From contig NZ_AP025628.1 of NCBI RefSeq assembly GCF_025999835.1, forward strand, positions 3,038,001-3,102,000: DNA of 64,000 bases, read 5' to 3'. The position numbers and the translations under genes were made by a program. Under the pieces are notes generated by a model, which saw only the letters and a program-made list of their open reading frames with translations, was not told the DNA's origin and ran no database searches. How positions within the stretch are numbered: position 1 is the first letter of the stretch; each line of letters opens with the position of its first letter. The stretch is from Caldinitratiruptor microaerophilus. Lineage in GTDB: Bacteria > Bacillota > Sulfobacillia > Symbiobacteriales > ZC4RG38. Below, piece by piece: positions 22,277 through 31,317 of this stretch.

Positions 22277-23648
22277 GCATGGTCGCTCGCTGAATGTAGT
22301 CCCGGAACTCCGCAAGGCCCAGGAGGATTGGCTGGCCGACCCTGCCCGATGGGTTCGCGAGGTCTTCGGAGCCGAACTGGATCCGTGGCAGGTGGCCGTC
22401 CTCCGTGACCTCGACGCCGGCCGTAACGTCGCCGTGCGGTCTGGCCACGGCGTAGGGAAAACGGCCGTGGCCGCCCTGGCGGTGCTCCGGCAGCTCGTCC
22501 TGTACCCCTTCTCCGTGATCCCGTGCACCGCCCCGACGCAGCACCAGCTCCTCGATGTCCTGTGGCCCGAGATCGTGCGCTGGATCGAACGCAGCCGCGG
22601 CCTTGGGGAGATCCTTTACTGGACCGCGACGAAGGTTGCCGTCAAGGGCCACGAGGCCACGTGGTTCGCCGTTGCGCGCACGTCGAACCAGCCCGAGGGG
22701 TTGGCCGGCTTCCACGCGCCGCGCCTTCTATACGTCGCCGATGAGGCCTCGGGCCTGTCGGAGGCTGTCTGGCAGGTCATGGACGGCGCCCGAACCACCG
22801 TGGGGGCCAAGATCCTCGCCATCGGCAACCCAACCCGCCGCTCAGGCGGGTTCTTCGATGCCTTCCACCGCCACCGTGCCTCGTGGAGCTGCTACCACGT
22901 GTCCAGTGAGACATCGCCCCGGGTCGATCCTGGCTGGGTCGAGGACATGGCCCGCAAGTGGGGTCGTGACTCGGATGTGTTCCGGGTCCGCGTCCGGGGA
23001 GAGTTTCCGTTGGGCGAAGACGATGCGTTCATCCGGCTCGACCTGGTGGAGGCTGCGGTCCATCGGGATGTGCCGAAGGGCGGGGATGTCCAACTGGGCG
23101 TTGACGTGGCCCGGTACGGCGACAGCGAGACGGCCATCGTGGCCCGGCGAGGAAGCCAGGTTCTGTGGCTGGAAGCGTACCGCAAGCGGAGTGTCACGGA
23201 GGTTGTTGGTCTGGTCCTGGCCGCTGGCCGGAAGGTGATGGCGGCCACCGGGGCCGAGCGAGTGACGGTGAAGGTGGACGATGCAGGCGTCGGCGGCGGC
23301 GTCACCGATGGCCTGAGCGACCATGCACGGGAGGCGCCGTGGCTCGAAGTCGTTCCGGTGAACTTCGGCGGCCCGGGTGACGGCCAGCACTACGCCAACG
23401 CGGCTGCCGCCATGTGGGGCCATCTTCGCGAGCTATTCCAGGCAGCCGAGATCAGCATTCCCGCCGACGATGACCTGATCGGTCAGCTGACCACGAGGCG
23501 CTACCGAGTCAACTCCAGGGGGCTCATCGAGATCGAGAGCAAGGAGGACCTGCGGCGGCGGGGCCTGCCCTCGCCCGACCGGGCCGATGCCCTTGCGCTC
23601 GCGTTCTGGACGCCGGAGCCTGTCCTACCCGAGCCGGACATCTTCTGA
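22257..23648 (+). CDS. terL: Terminase large subunit
   Basis: 463 residues. GTG 22257 is favoured because GGAGGAGAAGG lies upstream. ATPase domain: Walker A SGHGVGKTAVAA near residue 65 and Walker B LLYVADEAS. Nuclease domain: GVDVARYGDSETAIVAR supplies the first metal-binding Asp, with later acidic residues at VKVDDAGVGGG and DRADALALAF. It pumps DNA into the prohead and cuts it. Its companion small subunit is just upstream. Confidence 0.94.
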   Translation: MPTAAHEHGRSLNVVPELRKAQEDWLADPARWVREVFGAELDPWQVAVLRDLDAGRNVAVRSGHGVGKTAVAALAVLRQLVLYPFSVIPCTAPTQHQLLDVLWPEIVRWIERSRGLGEILYWTATKVAVKGHEATWFAVARTSNQPEGLAGFHAPRLLYVADEASGLSEAVWQVMDGARTTVGAKILAIGNPTRRSGGFFDAFHRHRASWSCYHVSSETSPRVDPGWVEDMARKWGRDSDVFRVRVRGEFPLGEDDAFIRLDLVEAAVHRDVPKGGDVQLGVDVARYGDSETAIVARRGSQVLWLEAYRKRSVTEVVGLVLAAGRKVMAATGAERVTVKVDDAGVGGGVTDGLSDHAREAPWLEVVPVNFGGPGDGQHYANAAAAMWGHLRELFQAAEISIPADDDLIGQLTTRRYRVNSRGLIEIESKEDLRRRGLPSPDRADALALAFWTPEPVLPEPDIF

Positions 23649-23666
23649 CGAGGGAGGGAGCGGCAG

Positions 23667-25808
23667 ATGAGGCTGCGCGACCGCCTGCGCGTGCTCTTCA
23701 CAGGCCGGCTCCCCGACTCGGAAGAAGGCAAACAGGTTGGCGGCATGGTGATCAGCCCAGGAGTGGCGAGGTGGCCGGAGGACGGGTACACCAACTGGGC
23801 CCGGGACGCCTACGGCAAGAACGAGCTGGTCTACGCCTGCATCCAGGAGATCGCCACGAGCGTGCCCGAAGCGCCGCTCCGAGTCTACCGTGACACGGAC
23901 GCCGGCTGGGAGGAGATGCCCGACCATCCGCTGCGTCAGCTCGTCCGCCGGCCCAACCCGATCCTCAGCGAGTACGAGCTCTGGGAGCTGACCATCGTTC
24001 ACCTGTACCTGGCCGGCAACGCCTACTGGGAAGTTGTGACCAGTCGGGACGGCCGGCCGCGGGAGCTGTGGCCCCTGCGGCCGGACCGGGTGCGGATCAT
24101 CCCCCAGCCGGACCCGCAGGTCCACCACACCTACGCCTACGCGGTGGATGGGCGGCTGTATGACCTGGGCACGAACGTGGTCCACTTCCGGCTCCCGAAC
24201 CCGCTGGACGAGTACTTTGGGCAGCCGCCGCTGCGGGCGGCCGTGCGGGCGGTGGCGGTGGACAACGAGGCCACCGAGTACGTCAAGGTGCTCCTGCAGA
24301 ACGATGCCATGCCCCGGGTCATCGTGACCACCCAGCAGCGGCTGGACGAAGATACGGTGGAGCGGCTGAGGAGCCGGTGGCGGGAGCGGTACGGGCGCGA
24401 GAACCGCGGCATGCCCGCGTTCCTCCAGCAGGGCATGGACGTGAAGGTCTTGGGTCTCAACCTGCGGGACCTCGAGTTCCCGGACCTGCGGTCCATCAGC
24501 GAAACCCGGATCTGCGCCGTGTTCGGGGTGCCCCCGGTCTTGGTGGGGGCAAAAGTCGGGCTAGACCGCAGCACCTTCGCCAACTACGAGGAGGCCCGGC
24601 GGTCCTTCTGGGAGGAGACGGTCTCGCCCCTGCTTCGGCGGCTGGCCGACCGGATCAACCACAAGCTGCTGCCGATGTTCGGCAATCCAACCGGCCTGGA
24701 GGCGCGGTTCGACACCAGCGAGGTGTCGGCTCTCCAGGAATCGGTCACTCAGAAGTGGCGCCGGATCACCGACGCCGTGAAGGCGGGGTGGCTGGTAGTC
24801 GATGAGGCGCGTACCGAAGCGGGCTACGATCCGGTTCCTGGGGGGCGCGTCTTGCTGCGTCCCTCTAACGTGGTGGCTATCCCGGTTGACGAGGCGGGCG
24901 GGGGCGGCGAGGGCACGCCGGCAGCCGAACAGCCGGCGCCGGAGGATACTCCCGCGGCGGAACCGAACGGCGGCCCGCCGCCACAGGGGGAATCAGCCAA
25001 GCAACGGGACCGGCCGGTACGGTTGCTCAAGAGTCATGAGGCCATCGCCGAGTCCCGAAACCGTCTGGCCGACCGCTACGAGCGGCGCTGGCGGGAGTGG
25101 GCCCGGGAAGAGTTCCAGCAGGAGGCGCGCGACACGCTGCGCGCCTTTTCGCTTGCCGCCAAGGGCCGACGGCTCAAGGCGCTCAGCGACGAGGAGCTGG
25201 CGGCGTTCCTCACCCTGCTGGCCCAGGCCGCCATCGCATGGCGGGCCCGCATCCGGGAGACGGTCTTGGACCTGGCCTACCAGCAGCTCGCCGCAGCCGC
25301 TGACGAGGCTGCGGCCGAACTGGACGTGGCCTTCGAGCTGGACAACGAGTTCGCTCAGCGGTTCGTGGAGCAATACACGTTCCCGTTCGCCGGTGCGCTC
25401 TCGCAGGCCAGCCAGGACCGCATCCGCGAGATCATCCTGGCGGGGAAGCGGGATGGCCTCACCGTTGCAGAGATGCGGGACCGGCTGCTGGAGGAATTTG
25501 ACGACTGGACCCTGAGGCGGGCGGAGATGGTGGCCAGGACCGAGACGATCCGTGCGACGAACGCCGGGGCGGTCATGGCTTACCAGCAGCTCGGCGTGGA
25601 GATGGTCGAGTGGCTGCCGGCTACCGACGCCTGCCCCTACTGCGCGCCGTTGCGCGGGCGACGATGGGCCACCGGTGGCGAGTTGTTCCGGCAGGGCGAC
25701 GAGTGGCTGCCGGAGGGGATGGACCGACCGATGCGCCTGACGTACGAGCCTGTGCGCCACCCGCCGCTCCATCCGAACTGTCGGTGCACCATCGTGCCAG
25801 TGGTGTGA
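23667..25808 (+). CDS. Portal protein fused to Mu gpF-type minor head protein
   Basis: 713 residues, roughly the sum of two proteins. Residues 1-410 match HK97-type portals (NELVYACIQEIATSVPEAPL, FGVPPVLVGAKVG, SFWEETVSPLL). After a Pro/Glu-rich linker (about 410-460) comes a MuF-type domain whose end shows DACPYCAPLRGRRW and HPPLHPNCRCTIVPV. In other phages these are separate, adjacent genes. The dodecameric portal would carry the MuF domain into the capsid interior. No stop or frameshift is visible at the join. Confidence 0.93.
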   Translation: MRLRDRLRVLFTGRLPDSEEGKQVGGMVISPGVARWPEDGYTNWARDAYGKNELVYACIQEIATSVPEAPLRVYRDTDAGWEEMPDHPLRQLVRRPNPILSEYELWELTIVHLYLAGNAYWEVVTSRDGRPRELWPLRPDRVRIIPQPDPQVHHTYAYAVDGRLYDLGTNVVHFRLPNPLDEYFGQPPLRAAVRAVAVDNEATEYVKVLLQNDAMPRVIVTTQQRLDEDTVERLRSRWRERYGRENRGMPAFLQQGMDVKVLGLNLRDLEFPDLRSISETRICAVFGVPPVLVGAKVGLDRSTFANYEEARRSFWEETVSPLLRRLADRINHKLLPMFGNPTGLEARFDTSEVSALQESVTQKWRRITDAVKAGWLVVDEARTEAGYDPVPGGRVLLRPSNVVAIPVDEAGGGGEGTPAAEQPAPEDTPAAEPNGGPPPQGESAKQRDRPVRLLKSHEAIAESRNRLADRYERRWREWAREEFQQEARDTLRAFSLAAKGRRLKALSDEELAAFLTLLAQAAIAWRARIRETVLDLAYQQLAAAADEAAAELDVAFELDNEFAQRFVEQYTFPFAGALSQASQDRIREIILAGKRDGLTVAEMRDRLLEEFDDWTLRRAEMVARTETIRATNAGAVMAYQQLGVEMVEWLPATDACPYCAPLRGRRWATGGELFRQGDEWLPEGMDRPMRLTYEPVRHPPLHPNCRCTIVPVV

Positions 25809-25822
25809 AGGGGGGACGAGCG

Positions 25823-26983
25823 TTGCCGACCCGGGGCTATCCCACGGAGTTCAAGACGGTAGCCTTCACGCTGGAGCGGTTCGACGAGTCTGCGGGCACG
25901 GTCGAGGGCTACGCCTCCACGTGGGACCGTGACGAGGACGGGGATGCGATTGTCAAGGGCGCCTTCGCCAAGACGATCAGGGAGCGGGTCCCGGCGGGCA
26001 AGGTCAAGCTGCTGGACTCGCACAAGTGGGACTCGCAGCACGTCATCGGCACCGTGACCGAGGCCCGCGAGGAGGACCGGGGCCTGTGGATCAAGGCGGC
26101 CTTCTCCGGGACGGCGGAGGCACAGGCCATCCGGCAGAAGGTGCTGGAGGGCCACCTGAACAGCTTCAGCATCGGTTTTGAGGTCATCCGGGACGAGATC
26201 AAGCGCGACCCCAACGGCCAGACCACGCGGTACATCTACGAAGTCAAGCTGTACGAGGTCAGTGTGGTCCCGTTCCCGGCCAACGAGAACGCGGTCATCT
26301 TGGCCGCGAAGTCCGTGGTCCCGTTCCAGGACCTCCCGCTGGCGGACCGCGACCGGCCCTGGGATTCGGATGCCGCCGTTCAGCGGGTTCGCCGGTGGGC
26401 CTCGAGCGACGGGTCCGGGGAGAAGGACACCATCGACTGGGGCCGGTACCGCCGGGCGTTCGTCTGGTACGATTCGGCCGATGCCGAGAACTTCGGCGCC
26501 TACAAGCTCCCCATCGCCGATGTGATTGACGGGCGTCTGTACGCGGTGCCCAGAGCCGTCTTTGCCGCGGCGGCCGCGGTCCAGGGCGCCCGGGGCGGTG
26601 TGGACGTACCGGCCGAAGATGTGCCCGCCATCCGGCGGCACCTGGCCAGGTACTACGCCAAGATGGGTGAGACGCCGCCCTGGGAGCAGGACAGCATCGA
26701 CGCGCTGCTGGCCGAGCTGAAGTACGGGCGGCGCAACAGCTCTGCCGACTTTGAACGGATCGCCAACGCCATCGCGCTGCTGTTCGAGGTTCTGAACGAC
26801 GACGAGAAGGCGCAGGTGCTCGAACGCCTGGCCCCGTCCGCCGGGCCGGAGGACGAGCCTCCACCCACCGACGAGGGCGAGAAGGGCGCGGCCACCGAGC
26901 CGCCGGCGTCCGTACCGGCACTCATGGCCGAGCTGGGAGTGCTCGAAGCCGAACTGGACCTGCTGGAGACGGAGGTGGCCTGA
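25823..26983 (+). CDS. HK97-type prohead protease with C-terminal extension
   Basis: 386 residues from TTG 25823, after AAGGGGGGA; GTG 25805 is possible. Residues 1-150 carry the protease: catalytic His in DSHKWDSQHVIG and Ser in SFSIGFEV, with VSVVPFPANENA after it. Residues 175-300 form the extra domain often fused to such proteases (RRAFVWYDSADAENFGAYKL, GGVDVPAEDVPAIRRHLARY). The rest is acidic. It cleaves scaffold segments during capsid maturation. Confidence 0.9.
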   Translation: MPTRGYPTEFKTVAFTLERFDESAGTVEGYASTWDRDEDGDAIVKGAFAKTIRERVPAGKVKLLDSHKWDSQHVIGTVTEAREEDRGLWIKAAFSGTAEAQAIRQKVLEGHLNSFSIGFEVIRDEIKRDPNGQTTRYIYEVKLYEVSVVPFPANENAVILAAKSVVPFQDLPLADRDRPWDSDAAVQRVRRWASSDGSGEKDTIDWGRYRRAFVWYDSADAENFGAYKLPIADVIDGRLYAVPRAVFAAAAAVQGARGGVDVPAEDVPAIRRHLARYYAKMGETPPWEQDSIDALLAELKYGRRNSSADFERIANAIALLFEVLNDDEKAQVLERLAPSAGPEDEPPPTDEGEKGAATEPPASVPALMAELGVLEAELDLLETEVA

Positions 26984-26984
26984 C

Positions 26985-28256
26985 GTGGACCTGAAGGAGC
27001 TGGTCGGCCGGGCCCGGCAGCTTGTCGAGGAGGCCCGGCGGATTGTCGAGGAGTACGAAGGCAAGGACATGCCGGCAGACAAGGCGGCCGAGGTGAAGAA
27101 GCGCCTGGAGGAGGCCCGCAAGCTGAAGGAGCATGCGGACCAGCTTGCCGAGATGAAGCGGCTACAGGACTGGCTGGACGAGCCGCAGTACAAACGGCCC
27201 ATGGGCGACGCGGACACCAAGGCCAGGACGCCCGAGGGCGCGGAGGACAGCAAGGGCGAGCTGACCCCGGAGCAGAAGCGCAAGCAGACCAAGGCGTTCT
27301 TCAAGGCCCTGCGCGGCGGGCTGGCCGTGCTCACCCCCGAGGAACGGGACCTGTTGAACCCGGCCCACAAGGGCTTCGAGGCCAAGGCACTGGTCGAGGA
27401 CGCCACGGGCGAGATCCTGGTGCCGGAAGAGCTGGAGTCGGAGATCTACCGCAGCCTGCCCAAGATCACCGTCATCCGACCCCTGGCGACCGTCCGGCCG
27501 GTGCGGACCAACCGCGTGCGGCGCCGCTCGATGACCGAGCTGACGGTCGGCTGGGGCAAGCTCGAGACCGGCCGCCCGCTGAACGAGTCCACGCCGAACC
27601 CGAGCCAGGAGTTCCAGTACGTCGAGGACCTGTATGGGCTGGCTCGGATCGGCGAGGATGAACTGGACGACACGGACGTGAACCTCCAGGCGTTCGTGGC
27701 CGACAGCTTCGCGCGGGCCATCGCCGAGGCGGAGGATACGGCGTTCGTCGTCGGCACGGGCCACGCGAACCAGCAGCCCGAAGGTATCCTCAACGGTGCT
27801 GTGGTCCAGCGGGTATCCGCGGGCCAGACGGGCGCCATCACCACGGACGACGTGCTCAAGCTGATCTTCTCCGTCCCCACCCAGTACCGCCGCAACGGCG
27901 TGCTGATCATGCACCAGGAGACCGAACTGGCACTGCGGCTCCTCAAGGACAACAACGGCCAGTACCTCTGGCAACAGTCGCTCCAGGCCGGTCTGCCGAA
28001 CACCTTTGCGGGGTACCCGGTTTACAACCAGGCCGACGTGGGGCGGATTCCGACCCAGGCGGGGCAGACCGCAGACGTGATGATCTTCGGCGACGTCCGG
28101 GCCGGATACCGCATCCTGGACCGCCAGGGCATGACCGTGAAGGTGCTGGACCAGCTGTACGCCGAGCAGGGCATGATCGGCTACCGCGTCCGGTACCGCG
28201 TCGGTGGCGGCGTCGTGCGGCCGGATGCCCTGCGAATTCTCCGGGTGACCGCGTGA
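26985..28256 (+). CDS. Major capsid protein, HK97 fold
   Basis: 423 residues, GTG start one base after the protease stop. Residues 1-110 are a charged coiled coil, the delta/scaffold domain removed by the protease. The mature part begins near EAKALVEDATGEILVPEELE and shows the HK97-fold signature LPKITVIRPLATVRPV, WGKLETGRP and RPDALRILRV at the end. Hundreds of copies build the shell. The cleavage site is not resolved. Confidence 0.95.
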   Translation: MDLKELVGRARQLVEEARRIVEEYEGKDMPADKAAEVKKRLEEARKLKEHADQLAEMKRLQDWLDEPQYKRPMGDADTKARTPEGAEDSKGELTPEQKRKQTKAFFKALRGGLAVLTPEERDLLNPAHKGFEAKALVEDATGEILVPEELESEIYRSLPKITVIRPLATVRPVRTNRVRRRSMTELTVGWGKLETGRPLNESTPNPSQEFQYVEDLYGLARIGEDELDDTDVNLQAFVADSFARAIAEAEDTAFVVGTGHANQQPEGILNGAVVQRVSAGQTGAITTDDVLKLIFSVPTQYRRNGVLIMHQETELALRLLKDNNGQYLWQQSLQAGLPNTFAGYPVYNQADVGRIPTQAGQTADVMIFGDVRAGYRILDRQGMTVKVLDQLYAEQGMIGYRVRYRVGGGVVRPDALRILRVTA

Positions 28257-28543
28257 TGCGGGTGCGGATGTTGCGTAGCGTGGCGACGGGCCCGAGGGCG
28301 TACACCCTCGGGTCCGTTGCTGACGTGGAGGACTGGCTGGCCGTCCGGTGGCTGGAGGAAGGTGTCGCTGAACCGGTCGAGAAGGCGGCGGACGGACCGC
28401 CGGGAGTGAAAGCCAGGCTGGCCCCGCCGGAGGACAAGGGGGCCGGGGTGAGGGACGATGCCGGATCTCGTCACCTTGGAGGAGGCGAAGGAATACCTGC
28501 AAAGCCCCGTCGAGGACGACCCCCTCGTCAGCCGGCTGATTAG
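28256..28543 (+). CDS. Small head-associated protein (putative)
   Basis: 95 codons; ATG overlaps the capsid stop by one base. The first 50 residues (VRMLRSVATGPRAYTLGSVA, VRWLEEGVAEPVE) resemble the short beta-hairpin proteins common between capsid and connector genes in siphoviruses. The last 28 codons overlap the next gene and look low-complexity. Confidence 0.6.
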   Translation: MRVRMLRSVATGPRAYTLGSVADVEDWLAVRWLEEGVAEPVEKAADGPPGVKARLAPPEDKGAGVRDDAGSRHLGGGEGIPAKPRRGRPPRQPAD

Positions 28544-28997
28544 TCGGGCGTCCGCAGCGGTGGAGCGGTACACCGGGCGGGTCTTCATCCACACCGACCT
28601 GGCGGAGCGGCACGACGGGGGCTCGCACCTGCTGTTCCTCCGGCAACGGCCAGTCGTGGCCGTCACTCGCGTCACGGATCTGTCGACCGGCATCACCCTA
28701 GCGGCCGATGAGTACACGCTTGATGGTCTGGCTGGCCTCCTGATTCGCAACGTCGGAGAGTGGGACCGTGGCCTGCGGCGCTGGGAGGTGCAGTACACGG
28801 CGGGCTTTGGACCGACGGAAGCGGATGTGCCCGGCGACGTGAAGCAGGCGGTGCTCCACCTGGTGGCCGCTTGGTATCACCGGCGCGACCCGGGCGTGAC
28901 CGCTGAGCGGATCGGCGACTACAGCCGCGACGCGGAGCCCGGTCTGCCGTCGCAGGTCCGCGAGCTCCTGGCGCCCTACGTCGAGGTGGTGGTCTGA
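28458..28997 (+). CDS. Head-tail connector (gp6/gp15-like)
   Basis: 179 residues. The N-terminal helices LVTLEEAKEYLQ and PLVSRLISRASAAVERYTGR are the signature of the DNA-packaging adaptor family that docks onto the portal. Beta strands follow, then helix VPGDVKQAVLHLVAAWYHRR. ATG has GGGACG upstream. Forms the ring between portal and tail. Confidence 0.88.
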   Translation: MPDLVTLEEAKEYLQSPVEDDPLVSRLISRASAAVERYTGRVFIHTDLAERHDGGSHLLFLRQRPVVAVTRVTDLSTGITLAADEYTLDGLAGLLIRNVGEWDRGLRRWEVQYTAGFGPTEADVPGDVKQAVLHLVAAWYHRRDPGVTAERIGDYSRDAEPGLPSQVRELLAPYVEVVV

Positions 28998-28998
28998 G

Positions 28999-29325
28999 GT
29001 GCTGGCGGGCCTGCTGAACGAGACGGTAACCGTGGAGCGGGTAGGCCGCACCTCGGACGGCCAGGGAGGCTGGCTGGAGAGCTGGCAGGAGGTCGGGATA
29101 CAGCGGGCCAGGGTTCGTCCGGCGTCGGCGCGAGAGCGGGAGGCCGGGAGGGTCACCGAGGCCCTGATCACGCACGTGGTCTACCTTCCGCCCGGCGCCG
29201 ACGTTCGGCGCGGCGACCGGATCCGGCGGGCCAACGGTGAGGAGCTTACCGTCGTGGCCGTCCGCCGGCCCTCGGCTGGCCATCACCTCGAGGTGGACGC
29301 GGAGGCGACGCAACATGGCGGCTAA
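28999..29325 (+). CDS. Head-tail closure protein (SPP1 gp16-like)
   Basis: 108 residues, GTG one base after the connector stop. Small beta-barrel: LNETVTVERV, GGWLESWQEVG, VYLPPGADVRRGDRIR and ELTVVAVRRP are the strands typical of phage head-tail joining proteins. It would plug the connector after packaging. Overlaps the next start by 11 nt. Confidence 0.85.
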   Translation: MLAGLLNETVTVERVGRTSDGQGGWLESWQEVGIQRARVRPASAREREAGRVTEALITHVVYLPPGADVRRGDRIRRANGEELTVVAVRRPSAGHHLEVDAEATQHGG

Positions 29326-29809
29326 GGTCATCACGAGGTGGCGCCTGCCGCAATTCATGAGCCTCACGAAAGAGCACGTGCGCCGGGGCATGACGAAGGC
29401 GGTCCTGTTTGGCGAGGCGGAGGCCAAGAAGCTCGTGAGCCGCGGCAACAGGACGGGCGCGAACCCGTCGAAGCCCGGAGAGCCGCCTAAGGTTGTGACC
29501 GGCACCCTGCGGGCGAACATCGGCCACGACGTGACCGAAACGCCTCGGGAGGTCATCGGCATGGTCGGTGTCCGGAAGGGCCCGGCGGACAAGTATGCCC
29601 GGCGGCTGGAGCTGGGGTTCGTCGGTACGGTAACGGTACCGGCGCACACCCGGAAGCAAACGCACGTCTTCGGCCGGCGGTTGGCAAGCCCGATCACGGT
29701 GAAGGTCCGCTCGTATTCCTTCACGGTCTCGCAGGCGCCGAGACCCTATCTCCGGCCGACGGTGTGGAACAACAGGGCGAAGATCCTGGAGTTGATCGCG
29801 CGCGGGTGA
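29315..29809 (+). CDS. HK97 gp10-like tail-completion protein
   Basis: 164 residues; ATG 29315 follows GGAGGCGACG. The sequence begins with a helix (MTKAVLFGEAEAKKLVS), then SKPGEPPKVVTGTLRANIG, the hallmark P-x-x-x-T-G-x-L-R-x-S/N-I motif of HK97 gp10 proteins, and ends APRPYLRPTVWNN. Tail attachment. A beta insertion near residues 115-140 is larger than usual. Confidence 0.88.
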   Translation: MAAKVITRWRLPQFMSLTKEHVRRGMTKAVLFGEAEAKKLVSRGNRTGANPSKPGEPPKVVTGTLRANIGHDVTETPREVIGMVGVRKGPADKYARRLELGFVGTVTVPAHTRKQTHVFGRRLASPITVKVRSYSFTVSQAPRPYLRPTVWNNRAKILELIARG

Positions 29810-29827
29810 GGGGGGTGGTGACGAGCC

Positions 29828-30241
29828 GTGGGCGCCGTGACGCAGGCGATCTACGATCGGCTGGCGTCCGATTCGGTGCTGGCGGCCATGCTGGCCGTGT
29901 ACCGGGGGCGCCCGGCGATCTTCACTGCTCCGCCGCCCGGCGACGCCCCGTACCCGATGATCGTGACCATCGGCAACGTTACGGACGACCCCGACGACAC
30001 GAAAAACAGCCGCGGGCGAGAGGTCCGGCGGGACATCGGGTGTTACACGAAGGCGACCGGCAGCATGGCGGACCTGGAGGCGGTGGCCGAACGGGTCCGC
30101 CAGCTCTTTCACCGGGCCACGTTGGCCGTGGACGGGTACCGGGTCTGGCTCTGCGAGGCCAGCGGCCCGGTGCTGGGGGAGACGGACCAGACCGTCTACG
30201 GCCTCGTGGTCACGGTGCGGCTCAGAATGCAGGAGGTGTGA
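29828..30241 (+). CDS. Tail terminator protein (DUF3168-like)
   Basis: 137 residues, GTG start after GAGGGGGG. Matches the small alpha/beta tail-terminator fold: QAIYDRLASDSVLAAML, APYPMIVTIGN, and a C-terminal strand pair with LVVTVRLRMQEV. It caps the tail tube at the head end. Position between gp10-like and tube proteins is as expected. Confidence 0.85.
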   Translation: MGAVTQAIYDRLASDSVLAAMLAVYRGRPAIFTAPPPGDAPYPMIVTIGNVTDDPDDTKNSRGREVRRDIGCYTKATGSMADLEAVAERVRQLFHRATLAVDGYRVWLCEASGPVLGETDQTVYGLVVTVRLRMQEV

Positions 30242-30247
30242 CGGGCG

Positions 30248-30664
30248 ATGGCCATGAACGGTGCCCAGGTGCTCGTGCTCGTCCAGACCGGCACGGACCC
30301 GACTTCGGGGAATCCGATCTTCACCCCTGTAGGCGAACAGACCGGCCTGTCCGACGAGGCAAGCCGCGAGCTGATTGAGGCTGCGGCGAAGGGTGATGAC
30401 CACCTGAAGCACCTGTACGGACGGATGTCGACCACCGTGGAGCTGGAGGCGCTGTACGTCCCGAACGACCAGGCGTTCAGAGCAATCGAGGATGCGCTGC
30501 GTAACAAGACGGAGGTCATACTGCGCCGGTCTGAGAACGGAACGGTGGTGGAGGAGGCCGCCGCCAAGGTGGAGTCCATCTCGAGGGAGTGGCCGGATGA
30601 AGACACGGCCACGATCTCCGTCACCTTTCAGCTTCAGGAGCCCTGGACGGTGGTGACGCCCTAA
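30248..30664 (+). CDS. Major tail tube protein
   Basis: 138 residues. TP901-1/SPP1-like tube: GAQVLVLVQTGTDPTSGNPI, then QTGLSDEASRELIEAAAKGD, and a C-terminal strand ATISVTFQLQEPW. Polymerises into the tail tube. Its stop overlaps the next ATG (TAATG). Confidence 0.9.
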   Translation: MAMNGAQVLVLVQTGTDPTSGNPIFTPVGEQTGLSDEASRELIEAAAKGDDHLKHLYGRMSTTVELEALYVPNDQAFRAIEDALRNKTEVILRRSENGTVVEEAAAKVESISREWPDEDTATISVTFQLQEPWTVVTP

Positions 30665-31002
30665 TGCCGGCCAACCGTGAGCGTGGCGAGGTGGAACTGG
30701 CGCCTGGCTACGTCCTCCGGTACACCACGAACGCCCTCGTGAAGCTGGAGGACGCCCTGGGCAGGAGCATCACGCAGATGGGCGACGGCATGCGGGAGGC
30801 ACGGGCCCTTGTGTGGGCCGGCCTGTTGCACGCTCACCCAGACCTCACCCTTGAGCAGGCCGGGGAAATCATGGATCAGGTCGGTGTCGTGGAGGCCGTG
30901 GCGAAGGCCGGGCAGGCGCTGCGCCTCGCCTTCCCGCACATCACCAGCGGCCTGGGAAAAGGGGCGGCGGAGACCGCATCGACTGGCGAGAGTTCCGCCT
31001 GA
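30664..31002 (+). CDS. Tail assembly chaperone, short form (gpG-like)
   Basis: 112 residues. Small beta segment (VELAPGYVLRYTTNALVKLE) followed by helices, typical of phage tail chaperones that coat the tape measure during assembly. Its 3' end carries the slippery site GGGAAAA at 30954; most ribosomes should terminate at 31002, the rest shift to make the long form. Confidence 0.88.
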   Translation: MPANRERGEVELAPGYVLRYTTNALVKLEDALGRSITQMGDGMREARALVWAGLLHAHPDLTLEQAGEIMDQVGVVEAVAKAGQALRLAFPHITSGLGKGAAETASTGESSA

Positions 31003-31316
31003 ACGCCCTGCGTGCGGGGCTTCGGCCGGACGAGTTCTGGTCACTGACGCCTGCCGAAGTGGTCGAGGTGATCGAGGCCGATGCCTGGCGGTACGACCGC
31101 TGGGGGCGCACGTTGGCGGCGTTCGTGGCCAGCTTGATCAACACGCGGCCGGGCTGGCGGCGCAGGGTACGTCCCCGCGATCTGTGGCGGTCCCGGTTTC
31201 AGGCCGGGGCCGCTTCCGTGTCTCGCGAAGAGCGGCAGCGGCGGTTCGAGGAGGCGGTCCGTCTCATGGGACCGCAGGCCATCCCGGTGCGCCCGCGGCG
31301 AAAGGGGGTAGAGTGA
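30664..31316 (+). CDS. Tail assembly chaperone, frameshifted long form (gpGT-like)
   Basis: A -1 shift at GGGAAAA (30954-30960) joins the short chaperone to the overlapping frame. It continues GKRGGGDRIDWREFRLNALR, then LRPDEFWSLTPAEVVEVIEA, a typical T-domain opening, and ends at 31316. The product is about 217 residues. The downstream frame has no good independent start of full length, which supports frameshifting over a separate gene. Confidence 0.85.
30954..30960 (+). promoter_or_regulatory. Programmed -1 frameshift slippery heptamer
   Basis: In the zero frame the bases read G GGA AAA, a canonical X XXY YYZ heptamer close to lambda's GGGAAAG. It lies 14 codons before the short-form stop. 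The frame after slipping is open and protein-like. Confidence 0.85.
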
Positions 31317-31317
31317 C

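Noticed and set aside
25637-27406. 589-codon minus-strand open frame
   Set aside because: It is antisense to the portal-MuF end, prohead protease and capsid genes, whose domains are clear. Long antisense frames are expected in very GC-rich DNA.
27162-28646. 494-codon minus-strand open frame over the capsid region
   Set aside because: Shadow of the major capsid and connector genes; the plus-strand proteins are unmistakable.
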